DNA of 64,000 nucleotides, taken from positions 1 through 64,000 of the forward strand of contig CAZFYX010000025.1 of NCBI GenBank assembly GCA_964523885.1, read 5' to 3'. The stretch comes from SHXO01 sp964523885 (lineage in GTDB: Bacteria > Pseudomonadota > Gammaproteobacteria > Burkholderiales > SHXO01). A program made the translations under genes and the position numbers. Shown here piece by piece: positions 1 to 7,594 of the stretch. The first letter of the stretch is position 1, and the number at the start of each line of letters is the position of its first letter. The notes under the pieces were generated by a model. The model saw only the letters and a list, made by a program, of their open reading frames with translations. It did not search any database and was not told the DNA's origin.

Positions 1-1362
1 GCCTCCAACCTGCTCAAGCCGGCGCTGTCCACCGGCGCGCTCAAGTGCATCGGGGCCACCACCTACACCGAGTACCGCGGAATCTTCGAGAAGGACCACG
101 CCCTGTCGCGGCGTTTCCAGAAGATCGACGTGGTCGAGCCCAGCGTGGCCGAGACCGTGGAAATCCTGCGCGGACTGAAGAGCCGCTTCGAGGCCCACCA
201 CGGGGTGCGCTACACGACCTCGGCGCTGACCTCCGCGGCTGAGCTGTCGGCGCGCTACATCAACGACCGCCACCTGCCGGACAAGGCCATCGACGTGATC
301 GACGAGGCCGGCGCCGCGCAGCGCATCCTGCCCAAGTCGAAGCAGCGGCGGGTGATCACCAAGCACGAGATCGAGGAGATCATCGCCAAGATCGCGCGCA
401 TCCCGCCGCACAACGTGTCGTCCAACGACCGCAGCAAGCTGCAGAACCTCGACCGCGACCTCAAGGCGGTGGTGTTCGGCCAGGACAAGGCGATCGAGGC
501 ACTCGCCGCCGCCATCAAGATGGCACGCAGCGGACTGGGCAATCCGCAGAAACCGATCGGCAACTTCCTCTTCTCCGGCCCCACCGGCGTGGGCAAGACC
601 GAAGTGGCCCGCCAGCTCGCCTACATCATGGGCGTGGAGTTGATCCGCTTCGACATGTCGGAGTACATGGAACGGCACGCCGTCTCGCGCCTGATCGGTG
701 CGCCGCCCGGATACGTGGGCTTCGACCAGGGCGGCCTGCTCACCGAAGCGATCAGCAAGCATCCGTACTCGGTGCTGCTGCTCGACGAGATCGAGAAGGC
801 GCACCCGGACATCTTCAACATCCTGCTGCAGGTCATGGACCACGGGACGTTGACCGACAACAACGGGCGCAAGGCCGACTTCCGCAACGTGGTCATCATC
901 ATGACCACCAACGCGGGGGCCGAGTCGCTCACCCGCACCACCATGGGCTTCACCGCCGGGCGGGTGCAGGGTGACGAACTGGCCGACATCAAGCGCATGT
1001 TCACGCCGGAGTTCCGCAACCGGCTGGACGCGACCATCTCCTTCGCGCCGCTCACCGTCGACGTCATCCTGCGGGTGGTGGACAAGTTCCTCATGCAGCT
1101 CGAGGACCAGCTCCACGAGAAGAAGGTCGAGGCCAGCTTCACGCCGGCGCTCAAGGACTACCTTGCCAAGCACGGCTTCGACCCGCTCATGGGCGCGCGG
1201 CCGATGGCGCGGCTGATCCAGGACACCATCCGGCGCGCGTTGGCCGATGAGCTGCTGTTCGGCCGCCTGGCCAACGGCGGCAAGGTCACGGTGGACATGG
1301 ATACCGCGGGCAAGGTCAAGCTCGAGTTCCCGGAGCAGGAGCCGGCGGACATCGAGACCTGA
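1..1362 (+). CDS. clpA: ATP-dependent Clp protease ATP-binding subunit ClpA (3' part)
   Basis: Unfoldase of the ClpAP protease: a hexameric AAA+ ring in the cytoplasm that threads substrates into ClpP. The reading frame is open from base 1, so the N-domain and most of the first AAA module lie outside the window; 453 codons remain. The second AAA module is complete: Walker A GPTGVGKTE near codon 195, Walker B LLLDEIEKAH near codon 260, and the PEFRNRLD sensor region near codon 335, then the small C-terminal domain. Overall similarity is to ClpA rather than ClpB (no long coiled-coil insertion is visible in the part present). An intrinsic terminator follows 32 bases after the stop, so transcription probably ends here and does not run into the sulfide dehydrogenase genes. 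Confidence 0.96.
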   Translation, partial: ASNLLKPALSTGALKCIGATTYTEYRGIFEKDHALSRRFQKIDVVEPSVAETVEILRGLKSRFEAHHGVRYTTSALTSAAELSARYINDRHLPDKAIDVIDEAGAAQRILPKSKQRRVITKHEIEEIIAKIARIPPHNVSSNDRSKLQNLDRDLKAVVFGQDKAIEALAAAIKMARSGLGNPQKPIGNFLFSGPTGVGKTEVARQLAYIMGVELIRFDMSEYMERHAVSRLIGAPPGYVGFDQGGLLTEAISKHPYSVLLLDEIEKAHPDIFNILLQVMDHGTLTDNNGRKADFRNVVIIMTTNAGAESLTRTTMGFTAGRVQGDELADIKRMFTPEFRNRLDATISFAPLTVDVILRVVDKFLMQLEDQLHEKKVEASFTPALKDYLAKHGFDPLMGARPMARLIQDTIRRALADELLFGRLANGGKVTVDMDTAGKVKLEFPEQEPADIET

Positions 1363-1393
1363 TCGCGGCCGGCGGTACCAGGCACCGGAAGCG

Positions 1394-1422
1394 GGCAGGG
1401 GAACCTGCCCGTTTTCGTTTCT
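1394..1422 (+). terminator. Rho-independent terminator of clpA
   Basis: A perfect 8-bp stem (CGGGCAGG, 1394-1401; CCTGCCCG, 1406-1413) with a GGAA loop is followed directly by TTTTCGTTT. This is a textbook intrinsic terminator on the plus strand, 32 bases past the clpA stop codon. Confidence 0.9.
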
Positions 1423-1468
1423 CTCGATAGAATCGACCACCCGGTCCCATGGACCCATGGAGCGCATG

Positions 1469-1765
1469 ATGTTCCGCCCCTTCGCGCTGTGTGTGCTTAT
1501 CACATCGCTCTGGCCTGCGGCAGGCTTTGCGGCCGACCACGCGAGCCGCGCGCTGGCCGCCACCTGCACCGGATGCCACGGCCCCAACGGCGCCAGCGCC
1601 GGCGAGATCCCGTCCATCGCGGGCATGGAGAAGGACCGCATGGTGTCGCTGATGCAGGCCTTCCGCGACGGCAGCAAGCCCTCGACGGTGATGCAGCAGC
1701 ACGCCAGGGGTTACACGCAGGATCAGATCGACGCGTTGGCGGACTGGTTTGCCCGCCAGAGATAG
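1469..1765 (+). CDS. fccA: Class I cytochrome c, likely FccA subunit of flavocytochrome c sulfide dehydrogenase
   Basis: A periplasmic monoheme cytochrome that would accept electrons from the flavin subunit encoded immediately downstream. It has an N-terminal signal peptide ending near AAGFAADH, then the heme-binding motif CTGCHG. The candidate sixth ligand is one of the methionines after PSIAG, including PSTVMQQ. With 98 residues it is the size of a single-heme FccA/SoxE-type subunit. Start codons at 1457, 1466 and 1469 are all in frame. I chose 1469 because GGAG at 1459-1462 sits six bases upstream. The assignment as FccA rests mainly on the 14-base gap to fccB; the sequence alone only says small c-type cytochrome. 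Confidence 0.83.
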   Translation: MFRPFALCVLITSLWPAAGFAADHASRALAATCTGCHGPNGASAGEIPSIAGMEKDRMVSLMQAFRDGSKPSTVMQQHARGYTQDQIDALADWFARQR

Positions 1766-1779
1766 CCCGGACCACGCAC

Positions 1780-3054
1780 ATGAGCCTGTCGAGAAGGACC
1801 TTCCTCAAGCAGCTGTCGGCCGGCAGCGTTGCCCTGGGTGCGGGCGTGCGCGCCGCGTCGGCCCGTGCCGCTGCGCCGCGCGTGGTGGTGATCGGCGCCG
1901 GATACGGCGGCGCGACCGCCGCACGCTACATCCGCACGTGGTCGCCGGACATCGCCGTGACGCTGGTGGAGCGGGATGCGCAGTTCGTTTCGTGTCCACT
2001 GAGCAACCGCGTCCTCGCCGGCGTGATCGGCCTCGGCGACCTCACGCGCAGCTACGCGTCGTTGACTGACAAGGCCGGCGTGCAGGTCGTCCGCGACGAG
2101 GCGGTGGAGATCGATCCCTCGGCACAGCGCGTGAGGCTCGCCAGCGGCACGCAGCTGCCCTATGACCGCCTGATCCTCTCCCCGGGCCTGGACCTCGTGT
2201 ACGACCAGATCCCCGGCCTGCAGAACCTGGCGGCGCGCCGGGACGTACTGCATGCATGGAAGGCCGGGGAGGAGACGCTCGCCCTGCGCAGGCAACTCGA
2301 AGCGATGCCCGATGGCGGACTGTTCGCGATGGTCATCCCGAAGGCGCCGTACCGCTGTCCGCCGGGGCCCTACGAGCGGGCCTGCCAGGTGGCGTGGTAT
2401 TTCAAGCGGGCCAAGCCGAAGTCGAAGATCCTGCTGCTGGACGCGAACGAGAAGGTGCAGTCCAAGGAGGGCCTGTTCACGCAGGCCTGGAAGGAGCTGT
2501 ACCCGGGGATCGTCGAGTACCGCCCGAACAGCCAGCTGCTCGACGTGGATGCGGCGACGCGGACCGCGAAGCTCGAGTTCGAGGACGTCACCGCCGACGT
2601 GCTGAACGTCATTCCGCCGCAGCGCGCGGCGCAGGTCGCCGCCCGTGCCGGCCTGATCACCGCGAACGACAAGTGGTGCGGCGTGGATTTCCTCACCTTC
2701 GAATCGCTGGTGCACAAGAACATCCACGTGCTCGGCGATGCGATCCTCGCTGCGCCGGCAATGCCCAAGTCGGGCCACATGGCCAACCAGCACGCGAAGG
2801 TGTGCGCAGCGGCGGTGATCGCGCTCCTCCATGGCGAGGCGGTCAACCCCGCTCCCATGCTGACCAACACCTGCTACAGCTTCATCAGCGACAAGGACGC
2901 GGTGCACATCGCCTCGGTGCACAAGTACGACGCCGCGCAGAAGACGATGATGACGGTGCCCGGCAGCGGCGGGCTGTCCAGGGCGCCGAACGCGCTGGAG
3001 GGCACGTACGGCGAAGCGTGGGGGCGCAACATCTGGGCGGATATGCTCGGCTAG
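1780..3054 (+). CDS. fccB: Flavocytochrome c sulfide dehydrogenase, flavoprotein subunit
   Basis: Oxidises sulfide (or sulfane sulfur) in the periplasm and passes electrons through FAD to the cytochrome subunit. A twin-arginine signal (RRTFLKQL, residues 5-12) opens the 424-residue protein, as expected for a cofactor-loaded periplasmic enzyme. The FAD-binding GAGYGG glycine motif follows the signal. The region YRCPPGPYERAC and a later NDKWCGVDF carry cysteines suited to the redox-active disulfide next to the flavin in this family. The C-terminal tail after NTCYSFIS resembles the FccB/SoxF C-terminal domain. It forms a two-gene unit with fccA. Sulfide:quinone reductase is a relative, but the Tat signal and adjacent cytochrome favour FccB. 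Confidence 0.92.
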   Translation: MSLSRRTFLKQLSAGSVALGAGVRAASARAAAPRVVVIGAGYGGATAARYIRTWSPDIAVTLVERDAQFVSCPLSNRVLAGVIGLGDLTRSYASLTDKAGVQVVRDEAVEIDPSAQRVRLASGTQLPYDRLILSPGLDLVYDQIPGLQNLAARRDVLHAWKAGEETLALRRQLEAMPDGGLFAMVIPKAPYRCPPGPYERACQVAWYFKRAKPKSKILLLDANEKVQSKEGLFTQAWKELYPGIVEYRPNSQLLDVDAATRTAKLEFEDVTADVLNVIPPQRAAQVAARAGLITANDKWCGVDFLTFESLVHKNIHVLGDAILAAPAMPKSGHMANQHAKVCAAAVIALLHGEAVNPAPMLTNTCYSFISDKDAVHIASVHKYDAAQKTMMTVPGSGGLSRAPNALEGTYGEAWGRNIWADMLG

Positions 3055-3145
3055 CCCAGCGCGCCAGCCGAGCAGGCCCTGGCCCCTGGGCGCCCGATGC
3101 CAGGGGAGCGGCAGCGGCGCAAGCCGCCTGACCTCGTCCCGCCAT

Positions 3146-3532
3146 CTAGCGCCCGGAGCCTGGTGCCTTGTCAGGCGGCAGCAGCCAGTACGTGAGTGCA
3201 ACGGCAGTGGAGAACGCAACGTACAGCGCGGTGAACACCCACAGCGGCAGGTCCCAGAAGATCACCGCGTGCACCCAGCGCTGGATGAATCCCGCTTCCC
3301 CGCCGCCTCCCGGGCGCAGCGCGTCTTCCAGAACGGTCAGCGGACACGCGACGCCGATGAGCGCTTCCAACGCCACCAGCGCGATCGCGCAGAAGTGGAC
3401 AATGCGCAGCCAGCGCATGCGCACCCAGCGCCAGCCCAGCTGGTAACCGATCCAGATCAGCACCAGCCCGCCCACGACGAACAGCACGTAGGCGAAGTGG
3501 ACGACGAGGACGACGTCTGCCAGCCAGGGCAG
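3146..3532 (-). CDS. DUF2784 family inner-membrane protein
   Basis: A small membrane protein with about four hydrophobic segments and the DUF2784 pattern (LVVHFAYVLFVVGG near the N-terminus, then RMRWLRIVHF and ACPLTVLE). No biochemical function is known for the family. The first ATG/GTG/TTG start is a GTG at 3487, but that would cut the first membrane helix in half. The frame stays open upstream and reads ALPWLADVVLVVHFAYV, which is the usual family N-terminus. GGAGG (3538-3542) lies five bases before an in-frame CTG at 3532, so I extend to that codon (about 128 residues). If the CTG is not used, the gene runs 3146-3487. It lies 19 bases downstream of the sulfurtransferase stop and is probably co-transcribed. 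Confidence 0.75.
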   Translation of the reverse strand: MPWLADVVLVVHFAYVLFVVGGLVLIWIGYQLGWRWVRMRWLRIVHFCAIALVALEALIGVACPLTVLEDALRPGGGGEAGFIQRWVHAVIFWDLPLWVFTALYVAFSTAVALTYWLLPPDKAPGSGR

Positions 3533-3551
3533 CGCGGCCTCCGGTGTCAGC

Positions 3552-4394
3552 TCACCCGCGTGCGACCGGCCGGCCCGGATCCGCGCACCATTCGCTCCAG
3601 GAGCCCGGATACAGGCGCGAGCCCGGCAGCCCGGCGATCTCCATCGCCAGGATGTTGTGGCACGCGCTCACCCCCGAACCGCACTGGTGCACGATCTGCT
3701 CGGGCTTGCGTCCCGCGAGCAGCGCCTGGAACTCGGCCCGCAGTGCGTCGGCAGACTTGAAGCGGCCGTTCGCGTCGAGGTTGTTCTTGTACAGGCGATT
3801 GAGTGCGCCGGGGATGTGGCCGGCGACCGGGTCGATCGGCTCGGTCTCCCCGCGGTAGCGCTCCGGCGCCCGCGCGTCGACCACCGTCATGCCCGGGTCG
3901 TCCAGGTGGGACAGCACGAAGGCCACGTCCACGCTCATGGGCCGCGGCGCGCCGGTGAAGGCGGTCTTGCTGACCACAGGCAACTCCGCGGTGACCGGTG
4001 CGCCTGCTGCCGTCCACGCCTCCCATCCGCCGTCCAGCACCGCGGCAGCCTCGTGGCCGAGCCAGCGCAGCATCCACCACAGGCGCGTGGCGGAGGCACC
4101 GCCGACGTAGTCGTAGGCGACGACCTGTCGGGTCGCATCGACGCCGTTCGCGCCCAGCCATGCCATGAGAACGGCCGGTTCCGGCAGGGGATGGCGGCCG
4201 GTCCTGCCGTTCTTCGCCCCCGACAGGTCGCGATCGCTGTGCGCGAAGCGCGCGCCCGGCACGTGCGCCTCCTTGTACGCCAGCGCGCCCTTCTCGGGCT
4301 GCATGAGGTCGTGGCGGCAGTCGAAGATCACCACGGACGGATCGCCGAGCCGCTCACGCAGCTGGGCGACGGAAATGATCGTGCGGTAGGTCAC
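3552..4394 (-). CDS. sseA: Two-domain sulfurtransferase (rhodanese / 3-mercaptopyruvate type)
   Basis: Transfers a sulfane sulfur from a donor such as thiosulfate or 3-mercaptopyruvate to a thiophilic acceptor. The 280 residues contain an inactive N-terminal rhodanese fold (FDCRHDL near 24-30, GGASATRLWWML near 98-109) and an active C-terminal one with the catalytic loop CGSGVSAC, cysteine 238. CGSGVTA is typical of mercaptopyruvate sulfurtransferases, so substrate preference leans that way, but one residue differs. Starts at ATG 4394, one base before the stop of the upstream STAS-like gene, and is followed closely by a DUF2784 gene: a compact three-gene minus-strand unit near the sulfide dehydrogenase genes. 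Confidence 0.88.
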   Translation of the reverse strand: MTYRTIISVAQLRERLGDPSVVIFDCRHDLMQPEKGALAYKEAHVPGARFAHSDRDLSGAKNGRTGRHPLPEPAVLMAWLGANGVDATRQVVAYDYVGGASATRLWWMLRWLGHEAAAVLDGGWEAWTAAGAPVTAELPVVSKTAFTGAPRPMSVDVAFVLSHLDDPGMTVVDARAPERYRGETEPIDPVAGHIPGALNRLYKNNLDANGRFKSADALRAEFQALLAGRKPEQIVHQCGSGVSACHNILAMEIAGLPGSRLYPGSWSEWCADPGRPVARG

Positions 4395-4395
4395 G

Positions 4396-4761
4396 CTAGC
4401 GCTCCTGGTCGTTGAGGGGCGAGGCCAGCCACTCGCGCGCGCTGGCTTCGTCGTCGAACACGCGAATCTCCGTGTCCACGATCCACTGCGACATCAGCGC
4501 GGTCCAGGCCACCGCGTCGCGCTCGCTCAGGATCGCGATGCGGCCGATGTCCTTGGCGTGCTGGCGGGTGAAGCGGACGTCCTCGAGCGCGACGTCGAGG
4601 GTCATGCCGAGCATGTCGCGCAGGTCCATCAGCAGGCTGAGCGCGCCCTGGCGGGCGATCTGCTGGATCACTTCGTCCTCGAAGCGCCTGTAGTCGGCGA
4701 GCTCGAACTCGCCGAACACGCCGACCACGGTGAGATTGCCCTCGTGCTGTACTGAGATCAT
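4396..4761 (-). CDS. STAS / SpoIIAA-like protein
   Basis: A 121-residue cytoplasmic protein resembling the SpoIIAA-like (PF11964-type) STAS domain: alternating strands and helices, with the run LSLLMDLRDMLGMT near residues 40-53 that matches the conserved strand-loop-helix region. Proteins of this kind are annotated as anti-sigma antagonist-like or ion-transport regulators, but no partner is encoded nearby. Starts at ATG 4761. It lies one base from the sulfurtransferase and is divergent from xseB, with a 108-base shared promoter region. Function is not known. Confidence 0.72.
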   Translation of the reverse strand: MISVQHEGNLTVVGVFGEFELADYRRFEDEVIQQIARQGALSLLMDLRDMLGMTLDVALEDVRFTRQHAKDIGRIAILSERDAVAWTALMSQWIVDTEIRVFDDEASAREWLASPLNDQER

Positions 4762-4869
4762 CGGGTTGCGCCACGCAGTGGATAACGGGACTATGTTAGC
4801 AGCCCGGGTGGCGGGGATTTGACCGGGCTCAAGCGGTTGGGCTATTTTGCAACCTTTTCGCACCGCTCC

Positions 4870-5130
4870 ATGCCCGACCCCACGCTGCCCGACGCATCCG
4901 CATCCGGCGAACCCGCACCCAGCTTCGAGGCCGCCCTGGCGGAGCTCGAATCCATCGTGGTCAGCATGGAGGCGGGCGAGCTCTCGCTGGAGCAGTCGCT
5001 GGCCGCCTATCGCCGCGGCGCGCAATTGCTGCAGCTGTGCCAGGCAGCGCTCAAGAATGCCCAGCAGCAGGTCAGGATCCTCGAAGCGGGCATGCTGCAG
5101 GACTTCGCCGATGGAACCGAGCAGGACTGA
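4870..5130 (+). CDS. xseB: Exodeoxyribonuclease VII small subunit
   Basis: Small subunit that assembles with XseA to form exonuclease VII, which degrades single-stranded DNA. The 86-residue protein has the family signature FEAALAELESIV and GELSLEQSLAAYRRG, forming the two-helix bundle. ATG 4870 is chosen over an upstream TTG at 4819 because the family N-terminus begins just before the conserved helix. The last 20 bases overlap the start of ispA, a common proteobacterial arrangement implying translational coupling. xseA is not in the window. Confidence 0.92.
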   Translation: MPDPTLPDASASGEPAPSFEAALAELESIVVSMEAGELSLEQSLAAYRRGAQLLQLCQAALKNAQQQVRILEAGMLQDFADGTEQD

Positions 5131-6013
5131 CTTCGACGCCTGGATGCTGGAGCGCCAGCAGCGCACGGAGTCGGTCCTCGACGCGCTCCTGCCGGCTGCA
5201 TCGGTGTCGCCGGCACGCCTGCACGAGGCGATGCGCTACGCGGTGCTCGGCGGGGGCAAGCGCGTGCGTCCGCTGCTCGCCTTCGCCGCCGGCGAGCTGG
5301 GCGAGGCACCGCTGGACCGGGTGGATCGTGCGGCGGCCGCAGTCGAGCTGATCCACGCGTACTCGCTGGTGCACGACGACCTGCCCTGCATGGATGACGA
5401 CGTGCTGCGGCGGGGACGCCCGACCTGCCATGTCGCGTTCGACGAGGCGACCGCACTGCTGGTCGGCGACGCACTGCAGAGCCTGGCATTCCAGGCCTTG
5501 TCCGACGTCCCGCTCGCCGAGGATGCGCGGGTGCAGGTCGCGATGCTGCATACCTTGGCGATGGCGGCGGGTTCGCGCGGTATGGCCGGAGGGCAGGCCA
5601 TTGACCTGGCCAGCACCGGCCTGGAACTGTCGCTGCCGGAGCTGGAGAACATGCACATCCACAAGACCGGCGCGCTGATCCGGGCCGCGGTCATGCTCGG
5701 CGGCCAGTGCGGCCGGCCGCTTCCCCCCGCCGAGATCGAGCACCTGGACCACTTCGCCAAGTGCGCCGGGCTCGCCTTCCAGGTGGTCGACGACGTGCTC
5801 GACGCGGAGTCCGACACCGATACGCTGGGCAAGACCGCGGGCAAGGATGCGCAGCAGAAGAAGGCCACCTACGTGACCACGCTGGGGCTGGCGCGGGCCC
5901 GGGCGTTCGCCGGGGAACTGCACCAGGAGTCGCTGGCGGCGCTGGCCGGCTTCGGCCCGCGGGCCCTGCGACTGCGCCAGCTGATCGATTTCATCGTCGC
6001 GCGCCGGCACTGA
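5111..6013 (+). CDS. ispA: Farnesyl diphosphate synthase (polyprenyl synthetase)
   Basis: Condenses dimethylallyl and isopentenyl diphosphate to geranyl and farnesyl diphosphate, the precursor of quinone side chains and undecaprenyl phosphate. The 300-residue protein has both aspartate-rich motifs: DDLPCMD (first D at residue 89) and DDVLD in QVVDDVLDAESD. GGGKRVRP (residues 47-54) is the diphosphate-binding loop. It starts inside xseB. In several Betaproteobacteria a dxs gene separates ispA from folE2; here the next gene is folE2, so dxs must be elsewhere. Confidence 0.95.
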   Translation: MEPSRTDFDAWMLERQQRTESVLDALLPAASVSPARLHEAMRYAVLGGGKRVRPLLAFAAGELGEAPLDRVDRAAAAVELIHAYSLVHDDLPCMDDDVLRRGRPTCHVAFDEATALLVGDALQSLAFQALSDVPLAEDARVQVAMLHTLAMAAGSRGMAGGQAIDLASTGLELSLPELENMHIHKTGALIRAAVMLGGQCGRPLPPAEIEHLDHFAKCAGLAFQVVDDVLDAESDTDTLGKTAGKDAQQKKATYVTTLGLARARAFAGELHQESLAALAGFGPRALRLRQLIDFIVARRH

Positions 6014-6081
6014 GCGGACCGGCACCCCGACAGGGCCAGGGACTTTATCCGACTAGATCACTCGGGTAAGCGCGGCCGGCG

Positions 6082-6087
6082 TATAAT
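6082..6087 (+). promoter_or_regulatory. Candidate -10 element for folE2
   Basis: A perfect TATAAT lies 25 bases upstream of the folE2 start in the gap after ispA. No good -35 match is visible at the expected 16-18 base distance, so activity would depend on an activator or a weak -35. Confidence 0.45.
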
Positions 6088-6112
6088 GCCGATTGGCCCC
6101 TGGAAAGACACC

Positions 6113-6916
6113 ATGAACGACCTTCGCGTCCACGCCATTCCCGACGTCCAGAGCTCGCCCGACACGAGGCAGCTGGCCATCGATCGCGTCGGCATCAAGG
6201 CGATCCGCCATCCCGCCCGGGTGCGCGACAAGACCGGCGGGGTGCAGCACACCGTCGCCCTGTTCAACATGTACGTGCACCTGCCGCACAACTTCAAGGG
6301 CACGCACATGTCGCGCTTCGTGGAGATCCTCAACGCCCACGAGCGCGAGATCTCGGTCGAGTCGTTCGAGACCATCCTGCGCGAGATGATCCAGCGCCTG
6401 GATGCCGAGTGCGGCCGCATCGAGATGAGCTTCCCGTACTTCATCAACAAGGCGGCGCCGGTGTCCGGCGTGCAGAGCCTGATGGACTACGACGTGACCT
6501 TCGTCGGCGAGATCGAGCATGGCAGGTACCGCTTCACCATGAAGGTGGTGGTGCCGGTGACCAGTCTGTGCCCCTGCTCGAAGGGAATCTCCGACTACGG
6601 CGCGCACAACCAGCGCTCGCACGTCACCGTGACTGCGCGCACCCGCGACTTCGTGTGGATCGAGGACGTGGTGCGCATGTGCGAGGACCAGGCCTCGTGC
6701 GAGCTCTACGGCCTGCTCAAACGGCCGGACGAGAAGTTCGTGACCGAGCGTGCGTACGACAACCCGAAGTTCGTCGAGGACCTGGTGCGGGATGTCGCGT
6801 CGGTGCTCAACCGGGATCAGCGGATCGATGCCTACGTCGTGGAAAGCGAGAACTTCGAGTCGATCCACAACCATTCCGCGTATGCGCTGATCGAGCGCGA
6901 CAAGACCCGCGGCTGA
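6113..6916 (+). CDS. folE2: GTP cyclohydrolase FolE2 (type IB)
   Basis: Converts GTP to 7,8-dihydroneopterin triphosphate, the first step of folate (and queuosine) synthesis. It is the metal-promiscuous alternative to zinc-dependent FolE. The 267 residues carry the characteristic IPDVQSSPDTRQLAIDRVGI opening and the metal-site region SLCPCSKGISDYGAHNQRSH (Cys153 and Cys155). An upstream in-frame ATG at 6086 overlaps the TATAAT, so ATG 6113 is preferred. FolE2 is often kept or induced under zinc limitation; no zinc-regulator (Zur) box was recognised. The stop abuts the stop of the convergent protease gene with no gap. Confidence 0.95.
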   Translation: MNDLRVHAIPDVQSSPDTRQLAIDRVGIKAIRHPARVRDKTGGVQHTVALFNMYVHLPHNFKGTHMSRFVEILNAHEREISVESFETILREMIQRLDAECGRIEMSFPYFINKAAPVSGVQSLMDYDVTFVGEIEHGRYRFTMKVVVPVTSLCPCSKGISDYGAHNQRSHVTVTARTRDFVWIEDVVRMCEDQASCELYGLLKRPDEKFVTERAYDNPKFVEDLVRDVASVLNRDQRIDAYVVESENFESIHNHSAYALIERDKTRG

Positions 6917-7579
6917 TCAGAAGCGCTTCACCAGCGTGAGCGTGTCGCCCTGCCGGTTCATCTCCACCCGGTTAAGGAAGGTCATGCCCAGCAGCACGAA
7001 CGGCATCGAGCTGTCGTGCACCAGGCCGTCGACGCCGTTCAGCGTGATGTCGCCGATCTTCACCTCGTCGAGCCTCACCCGGTAGACGCGCACCACGCCG
7101 TTCGCCGTGTTGGAGTAGCCCGTCTCGCCGCCGAGATAGTTGATCCCCATGCGCCGGGCCTCGCTGGCGCTCATCGAGATCATGGAGGCACCGGTGTCCA
7201 CCAGGAAGCGCGCCGTCGCACCGTTGATGGTCCCGAGTGTCTCGAAGTGTCCGCGGCTGTCCGCGGTCAGAACCACCCGGCCGCCGCCCGTCGCCGGAGT
7301 GGCGGTCGAGACCTGCGTGCCGATCTTGAGCGCCCTGCGCTTTCCGTCCAGCTCGACCAGCGCCGACTCGGGGGTGGCTCGGACCAGCCGCGCGCCGTTG
7401 GGGAGGGTGTCGCCGTCCCGGAAGACCTTCGGCCGGCCCTTCGCGTCGACGATGACGGCGCGCCCCTCGGACAGCCCGACGACGCTCAGCTCGACCTGCT
7501 GCGCGGCACCGGGCAGCGCGACGCCGGACAGCAGCAGTGCCACCAGAACTGCCGTAAACTCGCGCGCTCCCGCAACCAT
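6917..7579 (-). CDS. Retropepsin-like clan AA aspartic protease, exported
   Basis: A single-domain aspartic protease related to the TIGR02281 family, presumably dimeric and periplasmic. The 220-residue protein has a signal peptide (hydrophobic stretch about residues 9-25, ending GAAQQ), then an N-terminal strand-rich region. The retropepsin core follows: FLVDTGASMISM with the catalytic Asp, and VLLGMTFLNRVE as the second flap-side signature. Starts at ATG 7579 with GAGG upstream. Its start codon is only 15 bases from the start of the divergent amidotransferase gene. Substrate is unknown. Confidence 0.82.
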   Translation of the reverse strand: MVAGAREFTAVLVALLLSGVALPGAAQQVELSVVGLSEGRAVIVDAKGRPKVFRDGDTLPNGARLVRATPESALVELDGKRRALKIGTQVSTATPATGGGRVVLTADSRGHFETLGTINGATARFLVDTGASMISMSASEARRMGINYLGGETGYSNTANGVVRVYRVRLDEVKIGDITLNGVDGLVHDSSMPFVLLGMTFLNRVEMNRQGDTLTLVKRF

Positions 7580-7594
7580 GGTCACCTCGCTCAC

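Noticed and set aside
6086..6112. Upstream ATG as folE2 start
   Set aside because: It overlaps the TATAAT element and would add residues absent from the family; ATG 6113 gives the normal N-terminus.
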